From: Pontibacter korlensis
GTDB taxonomy: Bacteria > Bacteroidota > Bacteroidia > Cytophagales > Hymenobacteraceae
Direction: 5' to 3'
Assembly: GCF_000973725.1 (NCBI RefSeq)
Contig: NZ_CP009621.1
Coordinates: 1,834,501-1,898,500 of the forward strand
Length of the DNA: 64,000 nt
The translations under genes and the position numbers were made by a program. Below are positions 6,757-14,681 of the stretch, in pieces. The notes beneath the pieces were generated by a model. The model was not told the DNA's origin. It saw only the letters and a program-made list of their open reading frames with translations, and did no database searches. The stretch's first letter is position 1, and each line of letters starts with the position of its first letter.

Positions 6757-9087
6757 ATGGAAGCCAAACCAGCAAAAAGTATAACATACCTGCCATACCT
6801 GCTGCTGGTGTGGTTGTGCTGGTGTGGCGTTGTTGCTGAGACACAGGCGCAAAGCCAGGTGCCAATTGGAGGCTGGCAGGTGCATGTGCCGTACCAGCAA
6901 GGTAAAGCTGTAGCAGTGGCCGGCGATAGAGTATACTTGGCAGCTGAACGAGGACTTTTCTACTTTGACAAGAAGTTTAACACTACCGAGACCATTTCAA
7001 AAGTAGACGGCTTAAGCGAGCAGCAAATCAGCGACATTGCCTACAGCGATGGTGCTAGCACCCTTATTATTGCTTATGCCAATACCAAAGTAGACCTGCT
7101 GCATAACAATAGCATCTACAGCATCACCGATATCTTCCGGAAAAGTATCGCTGGAGAGAAACGAATCAACCGCATTTATACCTATAATAAGCTGGCTTAC
7201 CTGGCTACCAGCTTTGGCATAGTGGTGCTGGATCTGCAAAAGCGTGAGGTAAAAGACACCTATAGCAGCCTTGGGCCGAATGGCGGAAGTATAAGTGCAG
7301 CCGACGTAGCCATACACCAAGACCGTATCTACATAGCTACAAACCTCGGTATACTTACAGCGCCTGTCTCCGGTGCTAACCTGCAGGACTTTAGGAGCTG
7401 GAGCAGCCTGAGTGATGGTTTGCCCGAGCCTGCTACCGTTCTGGGGCTGGTTAGCTTTCAGGGGCAGCTCTATGCAGGCACAAGCAGCAGTATCTACAAA
7501 TTGAGCGGAGATAGCTGGTCTGCATCGCAGCTGGCTTCCGGGGCTACTATAAAAAGTATAAACGCCACAGAGTCCTTTCTAAGTGTTGTTACAGCACAAG
7601 GCTTGACGTTGGTAAATGCTACGGGGCAGCAACAGAATCTAAGTCACGCTTTGCTCATGGCGCCGCAGGAGGCTATAGCTACAGCCGGAGGTGAAGTATG
7701 GATAGCAGATAAGACAAGTGGCTTGGTAAGGATGAGCCTGAATGGGAATGACGCTGCTTCCTTTGCGCCAAATGGCCCTTTCGCTAGCGACAGCTTTAAG
7801 GTTTATACTTATGGTGGCAGAGTTTATGTGCTGAGCGGAGGCTACGACGAGAGCTATGCTGCGGCAGGAAGCCAAAATGGCTTTTATGTGTATGAGAATG
7901 GCATTTGGCAAAGCTTTAACCGCTTTACATATCCGCAACCTGCCTTCGTAAGGGGGCAGGATTTAGTGGATGTAGTTTTCAACCCCATCACAAATAAGCT
8001 GTACCTGGCGAGCTATGGCAGCGGAGTAATAGAGTGGGAGGGGCCGGAGAAAGCAACACTTTACAATGGCCTGAACAGTCCTTTACTTAGTACGCTATCG
8101 CATACTGAGAAAGAACTTAACATCCGGGTAACCAGTGTAGCTGTGGATGCTGAAGGTAATGTTTGGACTGTAAACCCACATCGGTTAGCTGGAGCTGCCA
8201 GCCTGCACAAGTTAGGTCCGGAAGGTAACTGGGAATCTTATAGGCTGAGCAACATACCGGATGCAAGCAACCTAACCCACCTGGTTATAGATGATTTTGG
8301 GCAGAAATGGCTTACTATCTCGCGCCAAGGTAACACTCGTAGCGGGCTAGTGGTTTACGATGAGCGTCAGGGTAAAACGCGTACCCTCTCTACTGGCGAA
8401 GGTAACGGAGGCTTGCCTAACGCTACGGTGTATAGTGTAACCAAAGACCTGAACGGTGATATCTGGGTTGGTACAGCCAGTGGAGTGGGTGTATACTATA
8501 ACCCAGCTTTTGCCTTGGAGTCTCAGCGGTACGATGCGCGTATACCAATAATTGATGGACGGCCACTACTAAATGGACAGGTTGTACGAAATATAGCTGT
8601 GGACGGAGCCAACCGCAAGTGGATGGGAACTGACAACGGACTCTGGCTATTTGGGCCTGATGGTGATGAGCTCATCCACCACTTTACAGCCCAAAACAGT
8701 CCCTTGCCCTCTGATAAAGTACGTTCTGTGGGGGTAAACCACCAGTCGGGGGAGGTGTTTGTAGCTACGGATGCCGGCCTTGCTTCTTTCCGCTCCAGTG
8801 CCACTGTTACAGAGGGTAAACCAGAATGTGCAGTTGTGTTTCCTAACCCCATACGCCGAGACTATACCGGCCAGGTGGGTATATCAGGTTTGCCAAACAA
8901 TGCTGATGTACGTATTACCGACATCTCTGGTACATTAGTATATAAAGCTAGGGCCACAGGAGGTACTTTCGCCTGGAATGCCCGTGATTATAATGGCAAC
9001 CGGGTAAAAGCCGGCGTATACCTGGTAATGAGTGCAAACGGAGAAGGCAGCCAAACCTGTATCAGTAAAATAGCCGTACTGGATTAA
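6757..9087 (+). CDS. porZ: PorZ-like type IX secretion protein
   Basis: 776 residues with a signal peptide (YLPYLLLVWLCWCGVVAETQA), two consecutive beta-propeller regions rich in short Trp/Gly blades, and a C-terminal sorting domain (about residues 690-776). That domain begins VVFPNPIRRDYTG and ends with GVYLVMSANGEGSQTCIS. PorZ is part of the cell-surface attachment complex of the type IX secretion system, with PorU, PorV and PorQ, that anchors cargo in the outer membrane. Propeller architecture, length and sorting domain all fit. The recO start codon directly abuts its stop codon. The call is by pattern recognition; other two-propeller surface proteins are the main alternative. Confidence 0.85.
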   Translation: MEAKPAKSITYLPYLLLVWLCWCGVVAETQAQSQVPIGGWQVHVPYQQGKAVAVAGDRVYLAAERGLFYFDKKFNTTETISKVDGLSEQQISDIAYSDGASTLIIAYANTKVDLLHNNSIYSITDIFRKSIAGEKRINRIYTYNKLAYLATSFGIVVLDLQKREVKDTYSSLGPNGGSISAADVAIHQDRIYIATNLGILTAPVSGANLQDFRSWSSLSDGLPEPATVLGLVSFQGQLYAGTSSSIYKLSGDSWSASQLASGATIKSINATESFLSVVTAQGLTLVNATGQQQNLSHALLMAPQEAIATAGGEVWIADKTSGLVRMSLNGNDAASFAPNGPFASDSFKVYTYGGRVYVLSGGYDESYAAAGSQNGFYVYENGIWQSFNRFTYPQPAFVRGQDLVDVVFNPITNKLYLASYGSGVIEWEGPEKATLYNGLNSPLLSTLSHTEKELNIRVTSVAVDAEGNVWTVNPHRLAGAASLHKLGPEGNWESYRLSNIPDASNLTHLVIDDFGQKWLTISRQGNTRSGLVVYDERQGKTRTLSTGEGNGGLPNATVYSVTKDLNGDIWVGTASGVGVYYNPAFALESQRYDARIPIIDGRPLLNGQVVRNIAVDGANRKWMGTDNGLWLFGPDGDELIHHFTAQNSPLPSDKVRSVGVNHQSGEVFVATDAGLASFRSSATVTEGKPECAVVFPNPIRRDYTGQVGISGLPNNADVRITDISGTLVYKARATGGTFAWNARDYNGNRVKAGVYLVMSANGEGSQTCISKIAVLD

Positions 9088-9801
9088 ATGTTAGTCAAGA
9101 CAAGAGGGATCGTTCTCAGTAACATCAAGTATAGGGAGACATCCATCATCACCAAAATCTATACTGAGGCGCTGGGCGTGCAGTCGTACATCGTGAACGG
9201 GGTGCGTAAGAAAGGCAACGGGTCGCGCATAGCTCTGTTTCAGCCATTCACCTTGCTGGAGATGGTGGTTTATGTCTCGCACCGGGGTGGCCTTTCCCGT
9301 ATTTCAGAGTATAAAACTAACTATTCTTTTGTTTCTATTCCGTTTGATATCCGTAAGAGCAGCGTCCTGCTGTTTCTGTCGGAGATGGTGTCGCGCACAG
9401 TGAAGGAGGAGGAGGAGAACCTGCCACTGTTTCACTTTCTATATAATGCCGTCGTTACTCTCGATGAGATGGAGAAAGGCTTTGAGAATTTTCACCTGGT
9501 GTTTCTGCTGCAGCTAAGTTTTCATCTTGGCTTTGGGCCAAGCTCCGGGGCTGAAGTGGTAGAGCAGGTGGCTTTTTCGCCGAACGCTCAGGTAGGAAGT
9601 TCTGCACCAACTGTACTGGCTATGCAAGTGCATGAGGAGTACTTTGATCAATTGCTGCAAGAGCCGGACTACGCTAACATTCCCAACGGTAAAGTGCGCC
9701 GCGAGCTACTCGACATACTTATCCGCTACTATCAGCTGCATGTAGACAAGCTGGGGGATATCAAATCACTGGCTATACTTTCTGAGGTGCTGGCAGAGTA
9801 G
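9088..9801 (+). CDS. recO: DNA repair protein RecO
   Basis: 237 residues. RecO binds single-stranded DNA and, with RecR, loads RecA onto SSB-coated gaps in the RecFOR pathway. The N-terminal OB-fold is clear (MLVKTRGIVLSNIKYRETSIITKIYTE) and a helical C-terminal domain follows. The zinc-binding cysteines seen in some RecO proteins are not present here. Its ATG starts immediately after the porZ stop codon, so translation is probably coupled. A bidirectional terminator follows. Confidence 0.93.
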   Translation: MLVKTRGIVLSNIKYRETSIITKIYTEALGVQSYIVNGVRKKGNGSRIALFQPFTLLEMVVYVSHRGGLSRISEYKTNYSFVSIPFDIRKSSVLLFLSEMVSRTVKEEEENLPLFHFLYNAVVTLDEMEKGFENFHLVFLLQLSFHLGFGPSSGAEVVEQVAFSPNAQVGSSAPTVLAMQVHEEYFDQLLQEPDYANIPNGKVRRELLDILIRYYQLHVDKLGDIKSLAILSEVLAE

Positions 9802-9818
9802 CGCTGCACAAAGAGCAT

Positions 9819-9858
9819 AAAAAAGGCCGCCGGAAGTATGCTTTCGGCGGCCTTTTTT
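9819..9858. terminator. Bidirectional terminator between recO and the FKBP operon
   Basis: AAAAAAGGCCGCCG (9819-9832) pairs perfectly with CGGCGGCCTTTTTT (9845-9858). Both strands end in a T run, serving the two converging units. Confidence 0.9.
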
Positions 9859-9875
9859 ATACAGGCAAGAAATAA

Positions 9876-10385
9876 CTACGGTAGTATTTCTAGTACCTCA
9901 ATTTCAAAAATCAAAGGAGAGTTTGGTGGTATTGCCCCACCGCCAGTACGACCATAACCTAGATGGGAGGGAATGAAAAAGCGTGCTTTCTCACCATCTT
10001 TCATCAGAGCCAGTGCTTCATGCCAGCCGGAAATTACGTTACTTCTTCCAACTGTTAACTCGAAAGGCTCGTTTCGGTCACGGCTAGAGTCAAATTTTGT
10101 TCCGTTTAGAAAAGTACCAACATAATGTACCTTTACTCTATCACCTGGAAAAACTTTGTCGCCGGTACCCTCTTCCAGCACTTGGTAATACAAACCGCTA
10201 CTAGTTTTCGTTACTGTGGCAGGGTCGATATTGTTGGCCTGGAAGTACTGCTGTATCTGCTTGTCATCCTTTACCTTCTGGTCAACACTGTCGTCTTTAC
10301 AGGCTGCAAAGCTTAACGTTACGAAAAGCAGCAGAAGCGCCTGCAAAAGGCGGCTTCTGTTGCTGCTGATATGTTTCAGGTTCAT
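9876..10385 (-). CDS. FKBP-type peptidyl-prolyl isomerase, lipoprotein
   Basis: 169 residues. A lipoprotein signal (LLLLFVTLSFAAC) predicts a lipid-anchored envelope protein. A single FKBP domain follows (about residues 70-169: GDRVKVHYVGTFLNGTKFDSS, GWHEALALMKDGEKARFFIP, GYGRTGGGAIPPNSPLIFEI). It would catalyse cis-trans isomerisation of prolyl bonds in exported proteins. It is the last gene of an operon with a second FKBP lipoprotein, 15 bp upstream, and nrnA. Related lipoproteins such as GldI support gliding and secretion in Flavobacteria; whether this one does so is not shown. Confidence 0.95.
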   Translation of the reverse strand: MNLKHISSNRSRLLQALLLLFVTLSFAACKDDSVDQKVKDDKQIQQYFQANNIDPATVTKTSSGLYYQVLEEGTGDKVFPGDRVKVHYVGTFLNGTKFDSSRDRNEPFELTVGRSNVISGWHEALALMKDGEKARFFIPSHLGYGRTGGGAIPPNSPLIFEIEVLEILP

Positions 10386-10400
10386 ATACTTAAATAAAGG

Positions 10401-11372
10401 TTACTGAGCCTTCTCAACGTCAACCAGCTCCACGTCGAAACGCAGAATTGAGTTGGCAGGGATGTCAGCACTTGGCGCCTGCTCTCCGTAAGCAAGTGGA
10501 GACGGAATAAGCAGAGTAGCCTTGGAGCCTTCGTTCAACTGCAGAATTGCATCGTCCCAGCCCTGGATTACACGGCCCTGACCTAGTGGGAAGCGGATAG
10601 GCTCACCATTAGACATTGGATTATTGTAAGAAGAGTCAAACTCTTTGCCATCCAGACGAGTGCCTTTGTAGTGGACAGCCACCACATCGCCGGCAGATGG
10701 TTTCTGGCCTTTGCCCTGCTCAGTTACCACATAGTACACGCCAGACTCAGTCTTCTGAACGTTCTCAAGGTTTTGCTCCTTAATATAAGCCTGAATCTTC
10801 TCGTCGTCTACTTTAATCTGCTTCTCTGAGCGTACCTTCATTTCTTCCATGTACTTCTGCATCAGCTCCTGCTGGTAAGTCTCAGCTTCTGACTGGTTCA
10901 TAACACGCTCAGCCTTAATTCTGAAGGTGAGCATAGAGCCAGGCTTTACAAATGGAGGCAATGGCTGACCAAACGTTTTAGTGAAAAGCGTATCAGCATT
11001 CAGTTTAAACACACCACTGTCACCGGCAGAAAGCATCATGAAGGCATTCTCAAGGCCACCTTTCATAGTTGGCTCCATTACCGGAACAATTCTTGGCAAG
11101 CCCGGGCCCTGTGAACGCGTATCTACAAAAACAGAATCCTCAGAGTTAACCATTTGCCAGTGGAAAGCAACAAACTCACCGATTTTAGCACCAGTAGAGT
11201 CTTCAGCAGCTACTTTACCTTTGTTCTCGTATTCGCCCTTTTCGTTTTGCTCAAAGATTTTATAGGTCAGGCCGTCAGCCGTAGTATAAAACTCATCGCT
11301 GTTTTTGTTGCAAGACTGCAACGCTATTGCTCCGGCCAAAACCGGCAGCAAGAATTTAGTTTTAGATAACAT
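10401..11372 (-). CDS. FKBP-type isomerase lipoprotein with a second, divergent FKBP-like domain
   Basis: 323 residues with the lipobox AIALQSC. The C-terminal third is a clear FKBP domain (GDVVAVHYKGTRLDGKEFDSS, GWDDAILQLNEGSKATLLIP, PANSILRFDVELVDV). The N-terminal region (residues 30-160: GEFVAFHWQMVNSEDSVF, PTMKGGLENAFMMLSAGDSG, PGSMLTFRIK) follows the same strand pattern but lacks most active-site residues. It is therefore probably a non-catalytic FKBP-like domain. A helical linker (residues 165-205) joins them. It sits between nrnA (24 bp) and the smaller FKBP lipoprotein (15 bp) on the same strand. Confidence 0.93.
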   Translation of the reverse strand: MLSKTKFLLPVLAGAIALQSCNKNSDEFYTTADGLTYKIFEQNEKGEYENKGKVAAEDSTGAKIGEFVAFHWQMVNSEDSVFVDTRSQGPGLPRIVPVMEPTMKGGLENAFMMLSAGDSGVFKLNADTLFTKTFGQPLPPFVKPGSMLTFRIKAERVMNQSEAETYQQELMQKYMEEMKVRSEKQIKVDDEKIQAYIKEQNLENVQKTESGVYYVVTEQGKGQKPSAGDVVAVHYKGTRLDGKEFDSSYNNPMSNGEPIRFPLGQGRVIQGWDDAILQLNEGSKATLLIPSPLAYGEQAPSADIPANSILRFDVELVDVEKAQ

Positions 11373-11396
11373 CTAGTATGATTTGATATAAGTTGA

Positions 11397-12419
11397 TTAC
11401 TTAACTATGGCCTGCTGCAGTTGGTCTTTGTAGAGCGGTAGCAGACTTTCGAATTTGGCTACAGTGTTCTCCAGCGTATCCAGAGACATACCACCTGCTG
11501 CGTTTTTATGGCCACCTCCGTTAAAGTGCTCCCGGGCGAATTCATTTGCCGAGAAGTCTCCAACAGAGCGGAATGACATTTTAACTGCCTGCGTGCGGTC
11601 GATAATAAGTGCTGCAAATACAATGCCTTCAATAGAAAGTGCATAGTTCACAAGGCCTTCTGTGTCACCTGTTTTAGAGTCATAGGCCTTCAATTCTTCT
11701 GCTGTAATAGCAATGTAGGCCGTGTTATACTCTCGCAATACTACCAGCTTGTCTTTCAGTGCATAACCTAGAAAACGAAGGCGTAGTTCCGAAGAGCTGT
11801 CGTAGATTAGGCGGTGAATGTCAGAGGTTTTAACACCAATGTGCAGCAGGTCCGCAATAATGAGGTGCACGTTTTTAGAAGTGCTTGGGTGGCGGAATGA
11901 GCCAGTGTCGGTCATGATGCCAGCATACAGGCATTCTCCAATCCCGGTATCGATCAAGTCGCCGTCGCCCATAGCCTTTATCAGGTCGTACACGATTTCA
12001 GCAGTGGCAGCAGCGTTAGTGTTTGCGAAGTCCAGGTCAGCGAAATCCTCCGGCTGCAGGTGGTGGTCTACCAACACCTTAGTGCCTTCGGCCTGGCGAA
12101 TGTATTCGCCCATTTCGTTGATTCGGGAGAGGCTGTTAAAATCAAGGCAAAAGATTACCTGCGATTCTTTGATGATGCGTTGTACCAGGGCATCGTTCTT
12201 CTCGGAGTAAACCATCACATCGTCGTTACCCTCCATCCAGTTCAGGAAGTTGGGGTAATCAGACGGAGTGATGACGGTAACGCGGTGTCCTTTCTTTTTA
12301 AGATAACCAGCTAGACCAAGGGAAGAGCCCAACGCATCAGCGTCCGGTTTGTGATGTGTTGTGATCATCACGTCTTTAGGCTCTTGCAGAAGCTCTTTCA
12401 GAGCGTTAATATCATGCAT
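11397..12419 (-). CDS. nrnA: Bifunctional oligoribonuclease / PAP phosphatase (DHH-DHHA1)
   Basis: 340 residues. NrnA degrades nano-RNAs and hydrolyses 3'-phosphoadenosine 5'-phosphate. Visible metal-binding motifs are THHKPDADALGSSLG, FCLDFNSL and VDHHLQPED in the DHH domain. The nucleotide-binding GGGHKNAAGG lies in the C-terminal DHHA1 domain. It is the first gene of the minus-strand operon with two FKBP lipoproteins. The promoter region lies in the 219-bp gap shared with divergent ndk. Confidence 0.95.
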   Translation of the reverse strand: MHDINALKELLQEPKDVMITTHHKPDADALGSSLGLAGYLKKKGHRVTVITPSDYPNFLNWMEGNDDVMVYSEKNDALVQRIIKESQVIFCLDFNSLSRINEMGEYIRQAEGTKVLVDHHLQPEDFADLDFANTNAAATAEIVYDLIKAMGDGDLIDTGIGECLYAGIMTDTGSFRHPSTSKNVHLIIADLLHIGVKTSDIHRLIYDSSSELRLRFLGYALKDKLVVLREYNTAYIAITAEELKAYDSKTGDTEGLVNYALSIEGIVFAALIIDRTQAVKMSFRSVGDFSANEFAREHFNGGGHKNAAGGMSLDTLENTVAKFESLLPLYKDQLQQAIVK

Positions 12420-12587
12420 AGGGTAAGTATAAATCCTCTGATTAATAAGGATATAAGGCGCGAATTTCTAAATAAAATAGATGCAAAGCAACAACAGGCA
12501 TTTTTAGCAGGACCTAATGCCCACTTTGCGTAGCGGGCGCTTCACTAAAGTTAGATGAAAAATATACTAATATTGCCCGAAATACGC

Positions 12588-12595
12588 TACTTTTG
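12588..12595 (+). promoter_or_regulatory. Candidate -7 promoter element of ndk
   Basis: TACTTTTG matches TAnnTTTG, 43 bases before the ndk ATG. No good -33 element is visible at normal spacing. Confidence 0.4.
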
Positions 12596-12638
12596 CAGGC
12601 TAAAGTAGACATTATAAACGATAAAGTAAAAAGACAAC

Positions 12639-13058
12639 ATGGCCGGAAACATTACATTCACCATGATTAAGCCTGATGCGGTAGCAGAAAATCACATTGG
12701 CGGTATTACCAAAATGATTGAGGAAGGCGGCTTCCGTATCGTGGCGATGAAAAAGACAAAACTGTCTGAGGAGCGTGCAGGCAAGTTTTACGAAGTGCAC
12801 AAAGAGCGTCCGTTCTATGGTGACCTAGTAAAATATATGTCTTCAGGCCCAATCGTGGCGATGATTCTGGAGAAAGATAATGCTGTGGAAGATTTCCGCA
12901 AGCTGATCGGTGCTACTAACCCTGCTCAGGCTGAGGAAGGCACTATCCGTAAGAAGTATGCTAAGTCTATCGAGGCTAATGCCATCCACGGCTCTGACTC
13001 TGATGAGAACGCGCAGATTGAAGGAGATTTCTTCTTCTCTGCTGACGAGCGCTTCTAA
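12639..13058 (+). CDS. ndk: Nucleoside diphosphate kinase
   Basis: 139 residues. It moves the gamma phosphate between nucleoside triphosphates and diphosphates by a phospho-histidine intermediate. The family landmarks are FTMIKPDAV (Lys11), [23 protein letters not shown] and the active-site NAIHGSDS with His117. Length is standard. It is a monocistronic unit with a following terminator and is divergent from nrnA. Confidence 0.97.
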   Translation: MAGNITFTMIKPDAVAENHIGGITKMIEEGGFRIVAMKKTKLSEERAGKFYEVHKERPFYGDLVKYMSSGPIVAMILEKDNAVEDFRKLIGATNPAQAEEGTIRKKYAKSIEANAIHGSDSDENAQIEGDFFFSADERF

Positions 13059-13084
13059 GTTAAAAAGTGTACTTATTGATTAAG

Positions 13085-13118
13085 AGCCTGCCGGGTGTAA
13101 AGCCTGGTGGGCTTTTTG
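13085..13118 (+). terminator. Terminator of ndk
   Basis: AGCCTGCCGGG pairs, with G-U pairs, to CCTGGTGGGCT and is followed by TTTTTG, just after the ndk stop. Confidence 0.7.
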
Positions 13119-13194
13119 TTTGCCTGAACTTGCAAGATTGAGGAGCTGGCTAGGTTTGTTAGCAATATCCTGCGCAGCGCAAATGCTATCCACG

Positions 13195-13275
13195 TGACCC
13201 CACCCCTAACCCCTCCCGAGAGGGGATTTTGGGAATGATATACATCCCCCTGTGACCCCTTCAAAGGGGAAGAAA
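13195..13275. repeat. Palindromic C/G-run intergenic repeat
   Basis: Two small hairpins stand 35 bp apart in a run of C-rich blocks: CCCCTC/GAGGGG (13210-13225) and CCCCTT/AAGGGG (13256-13269). Similar CCCCT...AGGGG blocks are scattered between genes in many Bacteroidetes genomes. That this is a dispersed repeat is an inference, as only one copy is in the window. Confidence 0.5.
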
Positions 13276-13589
13276 GGCTGTGGTTATTGAACCTGATCTC
13301 AGTCCTTGGGTTGAGCGCCTTGTGAGATTCGGTGTCCGAAGGGCAGCGCCCTGGCGCAGGAGGGAACACAGCGCGATACCCTTATCGAGGGCCCCTTCCC
13401 CAGGACGAGGCCTCCCGGGCCTGAGAGCACCAAAGCCAGAGGTGAAGCAATAAAGCTTGTAAGGCTATGGGTGAACAGCAGCTGTCAAGGAAAGCAGGAA
13501 AAACAGAGCCTGAAACACTCGCAGGAGCTGTGCACAATGCAAGGGTTAAACTTATTACAGTAGGTGTAACCAACATTAAACCTGATCAG
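13276..13589. other. GC-rich gene-free block of unknown origin
   Basis: About 310 bp, clearly richer in G and C than the intergenic regions around it, with short palindromes such as GCGCCCTGGCGC. No reading frame has a credible start or recognisable product. Frames on both strands here look like chance. Together with the palindromic repeat before it, it may be a copy of a larger non-coding repeat. Confidence 0.45.
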
Positions 13590-13627
13590 CATAAAACAAA
13601 CAGCCAACCCCTAAGGAGCTGGCTGTT
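13590..13627 (-). terminator. Terminator of the LysM gene
   Basis: AACAGCCA (13599-13606) pairs with TGGCTGTT (13620-13627); the minus strand then reads TGTTTTAT. Confidence 0.7.
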
Positions 13628-13652
13628 CTACCTTCAACACAAACAGGTATTT

Positions 13653-14027
13653 TTAGTCTCTTGGTATTACAAAGCGCTGGCCTGGTCTGATAAGGTCAGG
13701 GTTGTCGCCTATCTTGTCTTTATTGGCATTGTATATTTTTGTCCACTCGTTGGCACTGCCGTAGTGCTTCTTAGCGATCTTTGAAAGTGAGTCACCGCTC
13801 TGCACAGTATAAACATCCTGATTTGGCCCTGGATCAGTAGTTTTGTTCATGTCGCTGTTGCTGTAAAAGCCCTGCTCCGGGTGGCCCGGTGCACGCGAGG
13901 TAACATCAGTACCTTTGCTTATAGGCTGTGTACCCTTTGGCGTCTCCACGTTTCTGGACGAGGATATGTTACTAGATGGTTTAACGGGCTCTTTCTTTCC
14001 CTTCTTAAAAAAATCTGACAGTCCCAT
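13653..14027 (-). CDS. LysM domain protein
   Basis: 124 residues from the ATG at 14027 (MGLSDFFKKGKKEPVK). A longer open frame reaches 14342 but would overlap the divergent lipoprotein gene and lacks a matching N-terminal domain, so I chose the shorter start. After a polar, disordered linker, the last about 50 residues form a LysM module (YTVQSGDSLSKIAKKHYGSA to LIRPGQRFVIP). LysM binds N-acetylglucosamine chains such as peptidoglycan. There is no signal peptide, as in the cytoplasmic YgaU/Kbp-type proteins, but the BON domain of those proteins is absent. Confidence 0.85.
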   Translation of the reverse strand: MGLSDFFKKGKKEPVKPSSNISSSRNVETPKGTQPISKGTDVTSRAPGHPEQGFYSNSDMNKTTDPGPNQDVYTVQSGDSLSKIAKKHYGSANEWTKIYNANKDKIGDNPDLIRPGQRFVIPRD

Positions 14028-14190
14028 ATTGTTGTCTTTTAATTCAAACTTGTTTTCATAGCTGCGAATAATTTCTTCATAATCCGCTTTATAAGATACG
14101 CCACTATAGGTACTTAGTTGTGCTGTGCACTGCAACGCCAGGTTATAACAGGCCGTAAGCTTCAGTTCAGAACAACAATAAAGTAGAACT

Positions 14191-14601
14191 ATGGAAACAC
14201 TTAAAAAGAGCTGGCATGGCTTATTGGCTTTGCTTTTAGCCATCATTATTACAAGCTGTGGCGGGAACAAAGAGGAGGTAGGTTCCGAGAGCATGATGTC
14301 AGGGGCAAGCAGTAAAACCTGGGTGGCAGCCAAGGAGACCAATGCTTCAGGCGACCGTGAAAAACTATCCGATGCAGAAAAGGAGCAAACGATGCAGTTT
14401 TATGCTGATGGCCGTTTCGCACTTGGTGCAGGGAGTAACTTACAGACAGGTACCTGGTCGTTTGATCAGGCGGCTAAACGCTTAACGCTACAGTTTGAAA
14501 ACGAGGATATGACGGAGAACTTTGAGGTACTGAAGCTAGACGACGATGAGTTGGACCTGAGGGCCTCTGATGGTACTGTAATGGAGATGGAGGCAAAGTA
14601 G
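14191..14601 (+). CDS. Lipocalin-like lipoprotein
   Basis: 136 residues with a lipoprotein signal (LLALLLAIIITSC, Cys about residue 28). The mature part starts with a disordered Gly/Ser stretch. It then has the pattern KTWVAAKE, TMQFYADGRFALG, GTWSFDQAAKRLTLQF, typical of the short lipocalin-like domains common in Bacteroidetes. It probably sits on the periplasmic face of a membrane. Ligand and role are unknown. Divergent from the LysM gene by 163 bp and followed by a strong terminator. Confidence 0.8.
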   Translation: METLKKSWHGLLALLLAIIITSCGGNKEEVGSESMMSGASSKTWVAAKETNASGDREKLSDAEKEQTMQFYADGRFALGAGSNLQTGTWSFDQAAKRLTLQFENEDMTENFEVLKLDDDELDLRASDGTVMEMEAK

Positions 14602-14646
14602 AAACTATTCCTCTATTTTGAAGTATAGATAATCGGTTTCGATTTG

Positions 14647-14681
14647 GCGGCAGCCTGCATATAGCGGGCTGCCGCTTTTTT
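14647..14681 (+). terminator. Terminator of the lipocalin-like gene
   Basis: GCGGCAGCC (14647-14655) pairs with GGCTGCCGC (14667-14675), followed by TTTTTT. It touches the stop codon of the converging MFS gene. Confidence 0.85.

Noticed and set aside
13195-13275. CRISPR array at the C/G-run palindromes
   Set aside because: The units are not regularly spaced, the copies differ and no cas genes are near. No CRISPR array is seen anywhere in the window.
13467-13784. 105-residue plus-strand frame in the GC-rich block
   Set aside because: It runs through the LysM terminator and opposite the LysM coding end, and has no ribosome site or known domain.
14028-14342. Long N-terminal extension of the LysM protein
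   Set aside because: It overlaps the divergent lipoprotein gene and shows no domain; the ATG at 14027 is a normal start.
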